Numbered from the stretch's first letter, positions 35,707-45,196 are shown. The stretch: 60,306 nt of DNA from Burkholderiales bacterium (GCA_025352105.1 JANXUB010000117.1:1-60306); one strand, 5' to 3'. The notes: a model not told the origin generated them from the letters alone. Made by a program: numbers and translations.

Positions 35707-37323
35707 ATGGCACACAACTATTCTGCGAAACGCAACCTGGATAAAAAGCGGTTCGCAGCCTGGGACAAGCGCAACGACGCGGAATTCAAGCGATTCGGAC
35801 TCACCCGTGATCATGTAAGGACGGCGCAGTCGGGACTGCAGGGCTATATCGTGATGCCCGGCGACCCTGACTACAACACGGATCGAGCGCTGTTCAATCC
35901 GGTGTTCGATGCCTACCCGTCGATGATTGTGTATTGCGTGGTTGAGAGCGACGTGGCCATTGCACTGCAACTTGCCAAACGGGGCACAGCCCCGTTCACA
36001 GTACGCTCCGGCGGGCATTGCACGGCGGGGTTTTCTGCGGGTGCGGGCGTGCTGATCGATGTGAGTAAATTAAGCGGTGTCTACATTCACCCTCAGATGC
36101 CTGCGGCCACTGTGGGATGCGGTTGCACTTTCGGCAACTTTCGCGCTGCGCTGGCCCCGTACGGCCTTCATGTGCCGGGCGGTGAATGCGACGACGTCCG
36201 CATCGGCGGCTATGTGCAGGGCGGCGGCTATGGCTTTACATCCGTCACCTATGGGATGAATTGCGACAACGTGGAATCGATGCGCGTAATGCTTGCCGAT
36301 GGCAGCATCGTGACGGCGACAGCGCGACAAAACGCTGATCTATGGTGGGCGATGCGGGGCGGCACGGGTGGCAATTTTGGGGTGTTGCTGAGCGTGACCT
36401 ATCGATTGCGTCCGCTCGGCAACGTCTTCGGCTGGGCGATCATCTGGCCGCTCAGCAACGAGCAGGAAATCGAAAACGCCACGGCAGCACTCATGCTGAT
36501 GCAACAGCTGTACATGCGCACCGCTGCGTCACCCAATCTCAACATTCAGGTGTCGCTCTGTCATCAGCCAGGTATCGTGGGCGGGCTGCCGCTGCCGCCC
36601 GCACCAATGTATCCCTATCTCATGGTGCGTGGCATCTGGGTTGGCAATGCTGACGACGGTACAGCAGCGATTGCGCCGCTGGCAGCGAGCCCCGGTGCAG
36701 TCGTTCAATGGACCGACGAGACTGACTTCGATACCTTGAACACATCGCTGCTGAACACGCCGTACGGTATGCCCTGCTTCGCGGCGGATGCGGCGATGCC
36801 GTTCGAAGATAAAGCCTCGCGAATTGTGTCGCGGGATTGGACTGATGCCGAGTGGCGATCACTGCTCGATTACTTCGTGACGACGCCGAATCCGTTCTCG
36901 TATTTCTACATGGAGTTCTACGGTGGCGCGATTAACGCGTACCCGGAGTGGGGAAGCGCATTCGTGCATCGCGATGCGGTGTTCAACGCCGTGCTCGATG
37001 TCTTCTGGTGGCAGCAATCAGATCGCGCCGCATCGCAGGCATTTCTGGTCGGCTGGATGGACTTGATGGAGCCGCTATACAACGGTCATGTCTACCAAAA
37101 TTATCCGCGCCTTGACGATGCCAATTACGCTCACAAGTATTGGGGCGATGCTCAGGCGACACTGTGGGCAGTAAAGCAAAAATACGACCCGGGCAATGTG
37201 TTTACATTCGCGCAAGCCGTTATTCCAGTTCAGTCGCAGGACGGCGCTATCTGCGAGCCGCCAAAGGAATTGCAAATGGCGCTGGCTCAGCCTGTCGTTG
37301 TTGATGTGAAGGTGAAGCTCTAA
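35707..37323 (+). CDS. FAD-linked oxidase, berberine-bridge type
   Basis: The 538-residue protein (ATG 35707, MAHNYSAKRNL) has an N-terminal PCMH FAD-binding domain: PFTVRSGGHCTAGFS, where the His is the usual covalent FAD site, and PGGECDDVRIGGYVQGGGYG, where the Cys matches the second covalent site of bicovalent flavoproteins. The BBE C-terminus is present (HKYWGDAQATLWAVKQKYDPGNVF). There is no signal peptide. Substrates of such oxidases are often sugars or alcohols; nothing nearby indicates which. It starts 116 bp from the divergent GGDEF gene. Confidence 0.88.
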   Translation: MAHNYSAKRNLDKKRFAAWDKRNDAEFKRFGLTRDHVRTAQSGLQGYIVMPGDPDYNTDRALFNPVFDAYPSMIVYCVVESDVAIALQLAKRGTAPFTVRSGGHCTAGFSAGAGVLIDVSKLSGVYIHPQMPAATVGCGCTFGNFRAALAPYGLHVPGGECDDVRIGGYVQGGGYGFTSVTYGMNCDNVESMRVMLADGSIVTATARQNADLWWAMRGGTGGNFGVLLSVTYRLRPLGNVFGWAIIWPLSNEQEIENATAALMLMQQLYMRTAASPNLNIQVSLCHQPGIVGGLPLPPAPMYPYLMVRGIWVGNADDGTAAIAPLAASPGAVVQWTDETDFDTLNTSLLNTPYGMPCFAADAAMPFEDKASRIVSRDWTDAEWRSLLDYFVTTPNPFSYFYMEFYGGAINAYPEWGSAFVHRDAVFNAVLDVFWWQQSDRAASQAFLVGWMDLMEPLYNGHVYQNYPRLDDANYAHKYWGDAQATLWAVKQKYDPGNVFTFAQAVIPVQSQDGAICEPPKELQMALAQPVVVDVKVKL

Positions 37324-37346
37324 GCGGTGACATTAAAGGGACGGCC

Positions 37347-38264
37347 TTGACATCGGGTACAGCCTACGTCGGGCGCTTTGCGCCGTCTCCAACGGGGCCG
37401 CTGCATTTCGGCTCGCTGGTTGCCGCGGTAGCCAGCTACGCCGATGCGCGTGCGGTTGGCGGGCGGTGGTTGCTAAGGATTGAAGATGTCGATGCACCGC
37501 GCTGCACAAAGGCCGCCGAGACGGCCATTGTGCGTCAGCTTTCCGCGTACGGATTTGAAGCGGATCAGGCAATCGTTCGCCAAAGCGCACGCGGTGACCA
37601 CTACGAGGCTGCACTTGAAGAGCTGAAAGGTGCCGGGAGACTATTCGCCTGTAACTGCTCGCGAAAAATGCTCGCACTCGCGCCACGCAACGCCGTATCC
37701 GAGGTCATTTATCCGGGGCGATGCCGCGACCTGCGGCTGACCGACGCTGAACCCGCGACAGCACTGCGACTGTGCGTTCACGACGACGCAAATGCACAGG
37801 TAATTTTTAATGATCGAACCCTTGGCGAGCTTTCACAAAACGTGGCAATAGAGGTCGGCGATTTCATTTTGCGACGGGCCGACGGCCTCTACGCCTATCA
37901 ACTGGCGGTCGTGGTCGACGACGCGGCACAAGGCGTCACCACTGTGGTTCGCGGCGAAGACTTGTTGATGAATACGCCACGTCAAATTTATCTGCAACGT
38001 TGCCTCAGCTACGCAACGCCTGGCTACCTGCATGTGCCATTGGTTAGAAACGATGCCAGTGAAAAGCTATCCAAACAAACGCGCGCCCAGCCTATTGCAG
38101 AAGATAGCGTGATCGCCACACTTGACGCGGCCTGGGCGTTTTTGCATCAGCCCGCGCTTGGCAATTTCACATCTGTAGCCCAATTCTGGAAAAGAGCAGC
38201 AGAACTCTGGAATCCAGCCCTCATGCGGTCAACAGGCGCTGCTAGTCGCGGCAACCTGGAGTAG
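37347..38264 (+). CDS. gluQ: Glutamyl-Q tRNA(Asp) synthetase
   Basis: GluQ attaches glutamate to queuosine in tRNA-Asp. At 305 residues it is the catalytic domain of a GluRS without the anticodon-binding domain. It has the HIGH-like GRFAPSPTGPLHFGS, LRIEDVDAPR, the zinc-type CNCSRK...YPGRCR, and the class I KLSKQ in SEKLSKQTRA. The start is TTG at 37347, supported by GGGA six bases upstream; no ATG or GTG lies in frame before the HIGH motif. It is 23 bp downstream of the flavoprotein gene. Confidence 0.93.
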   Translation: MTSGTAYVGRFAPSPTGPLHFGSLVAAVASYADARAVGGRWLLRIEDVDAPRCTKAAETAIVRQLSAYGFEADQAIVRQSARGDHYEAALEELKGAGRLFACNCSRKMLALAPRNAVSEVIYPGRCRDLRLTDAEPATALRLCVHDDANAQVIFNDRTLGELSQNVAIEVGDFILRRADGLYAYQLAVVVDDAAQGVTTVVRGEDLLMNTPRQIYLQRCLSYATPGYLHVPLVRNDASEKLSKQTRAQPIAEDSVIATLDAAWAFLHQPALGNFTSVAQFWKRAAELWNPALMRSTGAASRGNLE

Positions 38265-38318
38265 CGACAGCACAAAATCTATAATCGAAAGTTACCCGGA
38301 AAAAAGAAAGCAGTTCTT

Positions 38319-38903
38319 ATGACCACTCTAGTTGTGGTGCGCAAAGGCAACATGGCTGCGATTGCAGCCGATTCACTCACTACGTTTGGTGATACGCGTC
38401 TGTCCGATAGTTTTGATGCGTCGTCGGACAAGATGGTGCGCTATGGTGACACGGTCATCGCCTTGTGCGGCAGCGCGGCGCATCAGCTGGTTTATGAAAA
38501 TCTGCTGTCGACGGCAAAAGATCTGAACTTCAACAGCAAGTCCGAAATCTTCGAGACATTTCGCAAGCTGCACGCAATTCTCAAGGATCAGCATTACCTC
38601 AATCCAAAGGAGGAAGATGAGGACGCGTACGAGAGCACGCACATCACCGCACTGATCGCCAATCCAACGGGAATTTACGGCATCTATTCGATGCGCGAAG
38701 TATTCGAATTTAAACGTTTCTGGGCTGCGGGATCGGGACGTGAATATGCATTGGGGGCGATGAACGCGCTGTACGATCAGCTCGATTCGACCGAGGCGAT
38801 TGCGCGGATCGGGGTTGAGGCGGGTGCCACGTTTGACAAGAATTCATCGTTGCCGCTGCAAGTGGTCACGATCGCGATGAAGCCGCTCGTGGCAACGGCC
38901 TAG
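38319..38903 (+). CDS. Betaproteobacterial proteasome homologue (BPH), Ntn-hydrolase
   Basis: The 194-residue protein has the fold and active site of proteasome beta subunits and HslV. After removal of Met1 the chain begins TTLVVVRKGNMAAIAADS, placing a Thr at position 1 and Asp at 17 as in HslV. A Lys in SSDKMVRYGD is placed to act as Lys33. IALCGSAAHQ corresponds to the HslV IAGFAGS strand. Length and sequence suit the BPH family rather than HslV or Anbu. No unfoldase gene is adjacent. It precedes hslO by 23 bp. Confidence 0.82.
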   Translation: MTTLVVVRKGNMAAIAADSLTTFGDTRLSDSFDASSDKMVRYGDTVIALCGSAAHQLVYENLLSTAKDLNFNSKSEIFETFRKLHAILKDQHYLNPKEEDEDAYESTHITALIANPTGIYGIYSMREVFEFKRFWAAGSGREYALGAMNALYDQLDSTEAIARIGVEAGATFDKNSSLPLQVVTIAMKPLVATA

Positions 38904-38926
38904 CGGTCGAAACTTTCCGCACGAAT

Positions 38927-39862
38927 ATGGACAAGGTCTCCGCTGGCTACGATCAACTTATGCGCTTCTGGCTAGACACGGCCCCTGCTCGCGGCGTCGT
39001 CGTGCGCCTTGAGGAAAGCCTGACGCAAGCCATGCAGCACCACGACTATCCTGAAGCCGTGGTCGCTTTGTTGCGGCAACTGGCCGGTGCAGCAGCGTTG
39101 TTGGCGAGCAATCTCAAACAAAGCGCCCAAGTCATTTTGCAAGCTCAGGGCACAGGCGACGTGCCGCTGCTCTGCGTCGAAGCCACGGACGCGCTTACCT
39201 TTCGGCTCTACGCCAGTGTGCGCGAAGGCGCAATTTTGACGAGCGATGCATCGTTAGAGGCGATGGTCGGCCCCGACGGAAACGGTCGTTTTGTGCTGAC
39301 GATTGCGCCGACTGAAGGGCAACCGTACCAGGGCATCGTTGCGCTTTCCCGGAAAAACGAAGACGGCGAGACGATCAATGGCAGCGTTGCCCACTTGCTC
39401 GAGGATTACTTGAGCAATTCGCAACAAACCGACACACGCATGTGGTTGCGGCAAGATGGCGATGTGATGGAGGCGATGTTGTTGGAGCGTCTGCCGGACA
39501 GCGCGGACGACGCGACACCCGCATGGGATGCCGTCGTGGCGCAGGCGGATCAAACGTTTTCCGAACACTTTATGCCATTTCCCTACAGCGAATGGTTGCA
39601 GTTTACGTTCGCCCAACACACCGTACGAGTCAGCCCGGCGCAAGCCGTGAAGTTCTCGTGCTCTTGCAGCATGGAGCGCGTTCTGAATGCTCTGAAACTC
39701 GTTGGTGAAGCGGAGTTACAACCATTGATCGAAGATGAGGGAAAGATCGCCACCCGTTGTGAGTTTTGCGGCAAAGCGTACGAAGTCAGTGCGGCGTCTT
39801 TCGCCGAGCTTTTTCGTCGCAACGACGCCCTGCATCCACCCGGCTCGCAACTATTGCAATAG
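38927..39862 (+). CDS. hslO: Redox-regulated chaperone Hsp33
   Basis: Hsp33 holds unfolding proteins during oxidative stress. The 311-residue protein has the N-terminal domain (FWLDTAPARGVVVRLEESL, LLASNLKQSAQVILQAQG) and the zinc redox switch CxC (FSCSCSMERV) plus CxxC (TRCEFCGKAY), so it should be redox-controlled. It lies between the BPH gene (23 bp upstream) and hslR (6 bp downstream), probably one operon of protein quality-control genes. Confidence 0.96.
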   Translation: MDKVSAGYDQLMRFWLDTAPARGVVVRLEESLTQAMQHHDYPEAVVALLRQLAGAAALLASNLKQSAQVILQAQGTGDVPLLCVEATDALTFRLYASVREGAILTSDASLEAMVGPDGNGRFVLTIAPTEGQPYQGIVALSRKNEDGETINGSVAHLLEDYLSNSQQTDTRMWLRQDGDVMEAMLLERLPDSADDATPAWDAVVAQADQTFSEHFMPFPYSEWLQFTFAQHTVRVSPAQAVKFSCSCSMERVLNALKLVGEAELQPLIEDEGKIATRCEFCGKAYEVSAASFAELFRRNDALHPPGSQLLQ

Positions 39863-39868
39863 ATTTCA

Positions 39869-40345
39869 ATGGTGCCGCTTAAGTCCGAAACGACTGTTGT
39901 TCGCATCGACAAGTGGCTCTGGGCTGCCCGTTTCTACAAGACGCGCTCGCTTGCTACTGACGCGATTGATGCGGGACACGTTCGCCGAGCATCAGTGGGC
40001 TCTGTATCCGGTGAACGTGTGAAACCCGCGCACACTGTGCGTGTCGGTGAGACCTATGCCGTACAGCGCGGCGACATGATGCAGCAGGTGTTGGTCACCG
40101 CGATCTCTGAGCGACGGGGATCAGCTGGCGACGCGGCGCTGCTGTACCGTGAAACCGAGGCGAGCATCGCAGCGCGGCTTGAGCAGCAGGCGCTCCATGC
40201 CGCCGCCGATGCAGCGATGGGTGGGCACGGCGCCCCACAATTTCGTGGTCGACCGACCAAGCAGGACAGGCGCAAACTGGCAGACATGTTCGCTAAAAAC
40301 TACGCACACCAATCCCATCACGGCTCGCCGGACGGCAACGAATGA
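39869..40345 (+). CDS. hslR: Heat shock protein 15, S4-domain RNA-binding
   Basis: Hsp15 binds free 50S subunits carrying stalled peptidyl-tRNA. The S4 domain is clear: VRIDKWLWAARFYKTRSLATDAIDAGHV, then VKPAHTVRVGETYAV. The C-terminal half is basic and Gln/Ala-rich, ending in GRPTKQDRRKLADMF, as in the family. It follows hslO by 6 bp. Its stop overlaps the ATG of the next gene (ATGA), coupling it to a methyltransferase. Confidence 0.93.
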   Translation: MVPLKSETTVVRIDKWLWAARFYKTRSLATDAIDAGHVRRASVGSVSGERVKPAHTVRVGETYAVQRGDMMQQVLVTAISERRGSAGDAALLYRETEASIAARLEQQALHAAADAAMGGHGAPQFRGRPTKQDRRKLADMFAKNYAHQSHHGSPDGNE

Positions 40346-41250
40346 CACTGAAATTCACTGGTGAACGCTTCCTGCCCGAGTGCGCCGGCGAGATGATTTA
40401 CGAACACTGGCATCGCTATTTGATCGCTCGCAACTACGTCGTCGGCAAACGGGTACTTGATATGGCCAGCGGAGAGGGCTACGGCTCGCACCTGCTTTCA
40501 AAGTCGGCTATCAGCGTTGTTGGTGCTGACATTTCAGCCGACGCAGTGGCGCATGCCAACACCCGTTATGTGAACAAAAATCTGCGCTACGTCGCAGCCA
40601 ATTGCACACAAATACCGGAACCCGACGCCAGCTTCGACGTCATCGTTTCATTCGAAACGATTGAACACATGACCGAGCACGAAGCATTTTTGCGCGAAGT
40701 AGAACGCCTGCTCGCGCCGGGTGGCACGTTCATCATCTCCTCGCCCAACCGGCCAGAATATAGCGATAAAACAGGCTACAAAAACGAGTTCCACGTCAAG
40801 GAACTGGATCGCGCCGAGCTGAAGGCGCTGCTCACTCCACACTTTCCGGAGCAAACGTGGTTCGCTCAACGAGCGGCGTTTCATTCGATGGTGTGGCCAC
40901 TCGAAACAGCGGCTACCAGCGCTGACGCTCTGAGTGCGGAAGGCGACACGGCTTACCCTGAACCGCTTTATTTCATCGTCTTTTGCGCACACAACGCCGA
41001 CCGCCTTCAAAACGTCAAGCGGGAACTTAGCCTGGTCACCGACCGCGAACAATCGGTTTATGCCGAATGGTCGAGAACCTATCGCGAGAACGCGATGTTG
41101 CATGCGGAAATTGCGGCGCTGAAGTCGGTGCCTGCGCTTGGCGCATCTGTGCCCGCACCGATCGGGGCTGTCGCGGCGGACGAGCTTGTTGCTGCGGTCA
41201 AAGAACCCTGGCTAGTGCGCGCTGCACGTGCGCTCAGCGGCGCACGTTAG
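40342..41250 (+). CDS. Class I SAM-dependent methyltransferase
   Basis: The 302-residue protein has SAM motif I VLDMASGEGYGSHLL, the acidic GADISADAV strand, motif II DVIVSFETIEHMTEHEAF and FIISSPNRPEYSD. It resembles methyltransferases found with glycan-assembly glycosyltransferases (start LKFTGERFLPE). A short C-terminal extension is predicted helical. Coupled to hslR by a 4-bp overlap and followed 6 bp later by a huge glycosyltransferase, it probably modifies a surface glycan; the substrate is not evident. Confidence 0.85.
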   Translation: MTLKFTGERFLPECAGEMIYEHWHRYLIARNYVVGKRVLDMASGEGYGSHLLSKSAISVVGADISADAVAHANTRYVNKNLRYVAANCTQIPEPDASFDVIVSFETIEHMTEHEAFLREVERLLAPGGTFIISSPNRPEYSDKTGYKNEFHVKELDRAELKALLTPHFPEQTWFAQRAAFHSMVWPLETAATSADALSAEGDTAYPEPLYFIVFCAHNADRLQNVKRELSLVTDREQSVYAEWSRTYRENAMLHAEIAALKSVPALGASVPAPIGAVAADELVAAVKEPWLVRAARALSGAR

Positions 41251-41256
41251 TTACTC

Positions 41257-44200
41257 ATGACGACAAAATTATCTGCGGCTTTGGCTGCCTTTGCAGAAGC
41301 CGGATTGCCGCGCCTGTTCTTCGTGACGCACGGCTGGGGCGGCGGCGTTGAGCAACAGGTAAGGTCGTTGGCGGCCGAGCTTTCTAACCGAGCGCGCGTA
41401 GCGATACTTCGCCCATGCGACGGCCGGAGCGTAGAGATCACCCTGCCGTCCGGTGAGGCCTTTCGCATCGGAACCAGCGATTGGACGATGTGGGTGGACG
41501 CGTTGAGTGCGCTCAAGTTCGAGCGCATGCACTTGCATCACGTACACGGCTTTCCACGACATATTCTGGATTTGGATCAAGCGCTCGGTGTGCCGCTCGA
41601 CTGCTCGCTACACGATTACGCAAGCCTCTGTCCGCAATATCAACTGGTCGACGTGGACGGTCGCTACTGCGGTGAGCCCAATGAAGCGGGTTGCAATCTC
41701 TGCATTCAGGGGCGTCCCCATGAGTGGGCACTCAGCATCGAAGCGTGGCGTGCAGCATGGGCGGCAACGCTGGGTCGTGCCGCCATCGTACTCGCCCCGA
41801 GCCAAAGTGTTGCCGACAGAGTTCATCGCTACCTTCCCGATCTGACCATTCAAGTGTCGCCACATGCTGAGCCACAACCGAGGTTTCCACATGTCGTCAA
41901 GGTGGCATTGCTTGGCGCGCTGTCAAAATCAAAGGGGCTTTCTGTTGCCCTAGCAGTCGCTAACTTCGCGGAGCATGCGCAGTCGCCCGTCGTCGTTCGT
42001 TTGATCGGACACGCGGCAGAACCGCTCCCCAAAAACATGACGACAACCGGGTCATACGAAACCGCAGAGCTGCCGCGTCTCATTGCGACGGAGCGGCCTG
42101 ATGTGCTCTGGCTACCGTCACAAGTGCCAGAGACTTTTTCGTTCACATTGTCGACCGCGATTGCGTCGGGACTTCCCATTGTCGCCTCTGATTTCGGTGC
42201 TTTTCCCGAGCGCTTGAGCGGCGTTGCTCAGGCCTCGTTGTTACCGTTCGATTCGCTGCCTGCGATGTGGCACGACGCGCTGCTGCGAGCAGGCAAGGGG
42301 TCTGCGGCCGATCTGTCGACAACGCCTGATCCGAGCAATCAGGCGCAAGTTGTGTCCTATGCCCCCGCGTTGCCTACATCGGTTGGCCCGTCGAACGCGG
42401 CTCCATTGGCAATGCTCGCCACGCGTAGCCAATGGGTGTTGTCACCGATTGCGGAAGCGCAGCGCCCGCTCATTGATGTATTTCGCGTCGGCGTGCACGG
42501 TGGTCATCGACCCTCGATCAATGTCATCGAGCGGCGACTTGCCGCACTACCGGAGGGTGAGCCCGAGATCGTAGGCCGCAGCGTTTACGAGGCCGCTGCC
42601 GTAGCGCATTCGCAATCGCTGGCTACAAACCTCCAGCGCCTGAGCGAAACACAAAACGCGCTTGCCGATTTGCAGGAAGAGCACTTGGCGGCGGGCCGTC
42701 GCTGGCGTAGCGCGATGGACGAGGCCGATGACCGCGCAGCCGCTGCGCGTGATCACATCGCTCACCTCGAGGGCATACAGGCTGAACTTCAAAGCCACAA
42801 CGCCGAGCTTCACGCCAAGCTGTCCGAAGTTTGGGGCAGCACCTCATGGCGCTTGACGCGACCGCTCCGGGGTGTCGTGAACAGAGCGCGACGCTTGCGC
42901 CACGCGCTTGGCGTCGCAGCCAGGCTCGCGCGCCGCTCGCCTGCTCTCGTGCGCGGCGGCATGGCGCGCTATCGTCGCGGCGGCTTGCGCAGTGTGCGTG
43001 ATCGTGTTGCACTTGAATTCAGACCGCCGGAACCGGTTGTATCGATCACGCTGCCAAGCACGGAAGCAGCCGTGATCCAGGCGTTGACTCTGCCCACCTC
43101 GGCGGCGTCGCCCATGGTGTCCATCGTTATTCCGGTGTATGGCCAGCATCCGACGACCTTCGCTTGCCTCAAGAGCATCGCCGCTGAACCGCCACGCGAT
43201 AGCTTTGAAGTCGTCGTCATGGACGACTGCTCGCCCGAACCGGCGGCGACTGCGCTCGCGTCCGTGCTGGGCGTGCGTATCGTCAGGAACGCCACAAATC
43301 TCGGCTTCATCGGTAACGTCAACGCTGGCGCGCAGGCCGCACGCGGAGAGTGGCTGATTATTCTCAACAATGACACGCTGCTCCGACCCAATGCAATCAA
43401 TGCGATGCTCGATACCTTTCAGCAGCAGGTCAACGTCGGTCTGGTGGGCGCAAAGTTGCTCAACGCTGATGGCACAGTGCAAGAAGCCGGTGGCATCGTC
43501 TGGCGCGATGGCAGCGCCTGGAACTGGGGGCGTGGACAGAACCGCGAAGATCCTCGATTCAATTTCGTACGCGACGCTGACTTTTGCTCCGGTGCAGCGC
43601 TCGCCATTCGCCGCGATCTGTTCCTCGACATGGGTGGCTTCGACACGCATTACACACCCGCCTACTATGAAGACACTGATCTCGCGTTTCGGATTCGCGC
43701 GCGCGGTTTGCGAGTGCTTTACCAGCCCGCAGCAGAAGTCTTCCACCTCGAAGGCGTGAGCCACGGTCGGGACGAAAAGAGCGGCGTCAAGGCCTATCAG
43801 GTAACGAACGCGAAGAAGTTTTTCGAGCGCTGGCAAGCGACGCTGGCAACGCATCGCGAGAATGCCGTTGAGCCCGAGCTCGAAGCGCATCGATCAAGCG
43901 TCAGCAATATCCTGATCGTCGAAGCCTGCATGATCACGCCGGATCAGGACGCCGGTTCCGTGCGCTTGCTCAACATGCTGAAAATGCTCAAGCGAGAGGG
44001 TCACCATGTGAGTTTTGTTGCCGACAATCTGGAATACCAGCACAAGTACATCTCGCTATTGGAGCAGCTGGGTGTGGAGATGTTGCACGGCGCGTTCGCT
44101 GGCAGTGTCCGCAAGGTCTTGCAAACGCGTGGCAAATCGCTCGACACGATCATGTTTTGCCGTCACTACATCGCCTCACGCTACGTGGATCAGGTGCGTG

Positions 44201-44994
44201 CATTTGCGCCTCATGCGCGAATTATTTTCGACACCATTGATTTGCATTTTGTGCGCGAAGAGCGCGAGGCAGCGTTGCGCAACGATGCAGCCATGTTCCG
44301 CGCGGCGGCGGTCACGCGCGCGAAAGAGCTCGAGGTCATGAAGCACTCTGATTTGACGCTCGTTGTGTCCGAATTCGAACAGGCCCTGCTCGCCGAAGTT
44401 CTGCCAACGGCCAAGGTCGACATCATTTCCCTGATCAATGACGAGGCTCCGGCACCACAGCCTTTTGCTGAACGCAAAGGCATTCTCTTCATCGGTGGTT
44501 TCCGTCATCCACCCAACGTGGATGGGGTTACCTGGTACATCACCGAAGTGCTGCCGCATGTGCGCGAGACGCTGCCTGACGTCATCACGACCATCGTTGG
44601 AAGCAACATGCCCACGTCGCTCAAAGCCCTCGCCTGCGCAGGTGTGGACATCAAGGGGTTTGTCGAGAACACCGAACCGCTTCTGCTCAATGCCCGCGTG
44701 TCGATCGCGCCTTTGCGCTTCGGTGCGGGCATCAAAGGCAAGATTAACGAGGCAATGAAATTCGGCATTCCGGTCGTCGCTACGGCTTGCGCCGTTGAGG
44801 GCATGCATCTGGTGCCAGACGAGGACGTACTGGTCAGCGATGATCCAAAAGCGTTTGCACAGGCCATTGTGCGCGCCTACACGGATGCAGCACTTTGGGA
44901 AAAGCTGTCGCACGGCGGTTTACAGAACGTGCACCGCCATTTCTCGATGGATGCCGCGCTTCCAGCTGTGCGGCGCGTTTTTGCCAAGCCCTAA
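41257..44994 (+). CDS. Multidomain glycosyltransferase (GT4-like, coiled coil, GT2, GT4)
   Basis: This 1245-residue protein has four parts. Residues about 1-400 look like a GT4-type transferase (LFFVTHGWGGGVEQQVRSLA; ERPDVLWLPSQVPETFSFTL). Residues about 447-530 are a helical, coiled-coil-like segment (LQEEHLAAGRRW). A GT2 domain spans about 620-850 (MVSIVIPVYGQHPTTFACL, FEVVVMDDCSPEP, LIILNNDTLL, YYEDTDLAFR). A C-terminal GT4 domain runs from about 880 (ILFIGGFRHPPNVDG, FGAGIKGKINEAMKFGIPVV). No membrane helices occur. Such chains of domains build O-antigen-like or S-layer glycans. It overlaps no neighbour and is in one operon with the methyltransferase. Confidence 0.9.
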   Translation: MTTKLSAALAAFAEAGLPRLFFVTHGWGGGVEQQVRSLAAELSNRARVAILRPCDGRSVEITLPSGEAFRIGTSDWTMWVDALSALKFERMHLHHVHGFPRHILDLDQALGVPLDCSLHDYASLCPQYQLVDVDGRYCGEPNEAGCNLCIQGRPHEWALSIEAWRAAWAATLGRAAIVLAPSQSVADRVHRYLPDLTIQVSPHAEPQPRFPHVVKVALLGALSKSKGLSVALAVANFAEHAQSPVVVRLIGHAAEPLPKNMTTTGSYETAELPRLIATERPDVLWLPSQVPETFSFTLSTAIASGLPIVASDFGAFPERLSGVAQASLLPFDSLPAMWHDALLRAGKGSAADLSTTPDPSNQAQVVSYAPALPTSVGPSNAAPLAMLATRSQWVLSPIAEAQRPLIDVFRVGVHGGHRPSINVIERRLAALPEGEPEIVGRSVYEAAAVAHSQSLATNLQRLSETQNALADLQEEHLAAGRRWRSAMDEADDRAAAARDHIAHLEGIQAELQSHNAELHAKLSEVWGSTSWRLTRPLRGVVNRARRLRHALGVAARLARRSPALVRGGMARYRRGGLRSVRDRVALEFRPPEPVVSITLPSTEAAVIQALTLPTSAASPMVSIVIPVYGQHPTTFACLKSIAAEPPRDSFEVVVMDDCSPEPAATALASVLGVRIVRNATNLGFIGNVNAGAQAARGEWLIILNNDTLLRPNAINAMLDTFQQQVNVGLVGAKLLNADGTVQEAGGIVWRDGSAWNWGRGQNREDPRFNFVRDADFCSGAALAIRRDLFLDMGGFDTHYTPAYYEDTDLAFRIRARGLRVLYQPAAEVFHLEGVSHGRDEKSGVKAYQVTNAKKFFERWQATLATHRENAVEPELEAHRSSVSNILIVEACMITPDQDAGSVRLLNMLKMLKREGHHVSFVADNLEYQHKYISLLEQLGVEMLHGAFAGSVRKVLQTRGKSLDTIMFCRHYIASRYVDQVRAFAPHARIIFDTIDLHFVREEREAALRNDAAMFRAAAVTRAKELEVMKHSDLTLVVSEFEQALLAEVLPTAKVDIISLINDEAPAPQPFAERKGILFIGGFRHPPNVDGVTWYITEVLPHVRETLPDVITTIVGSNMPTSLKALACAGVDIKGFVENTEPLLLNARVSIAPLRFGAGIKGKINEAMKFGIPVVATACAVEGMHLVPDEDVLVSDDPKAFAQAIVRAYTDAALWEKLSHGGLQNVHRHFSMDAALPAVRRVFAKP

Positions 44995-45019
44995 ACGCGC
45001 CAAACCCGCCGAAACTAGC

Positions 45020-45196
45020 TCAACACAACTTCGCCGTAATCCACGCGATTGCCAGATCAACCTGTTGGTAGCCCAAAAAAACAACAGCCATCGCGACACC
45101 TGCCACAACCCACAGCGTTGCGCGTAACGCTAACCCGCGCTTCGACATCGCAGCGCCGGAAGTCTCATCGCGCGGAGTTGGCGGTACATTTGACAT
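45020..45196 (-). CDS. Small single-pass membrane protein, unknown function
   Basis: A 58-residue frame on the minus strand starts at ATG 45196 and ends TGA 45020. It reads MSNVPPTPRDETSGAAMSKR, then a hydrophobic helix (ATLWVVAGVAMAVVFLGYQQ) and a C-terminal AIAWITAKLC. The soluble N-terminus, positive-inside residues and clean helix make it protein-like. It fills the gap between the large glycosyltransferase and the acyl-CoA ligase and is divergent from the latter by 61 bp. I do not recognise a family. Confidence 0.55.
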   Translation of the reverse strand: MSNVPPTPRDETSGAAMSKRGLALRATLWVVAGVAMAVVFLGYQQVDLAIAWITAKLC

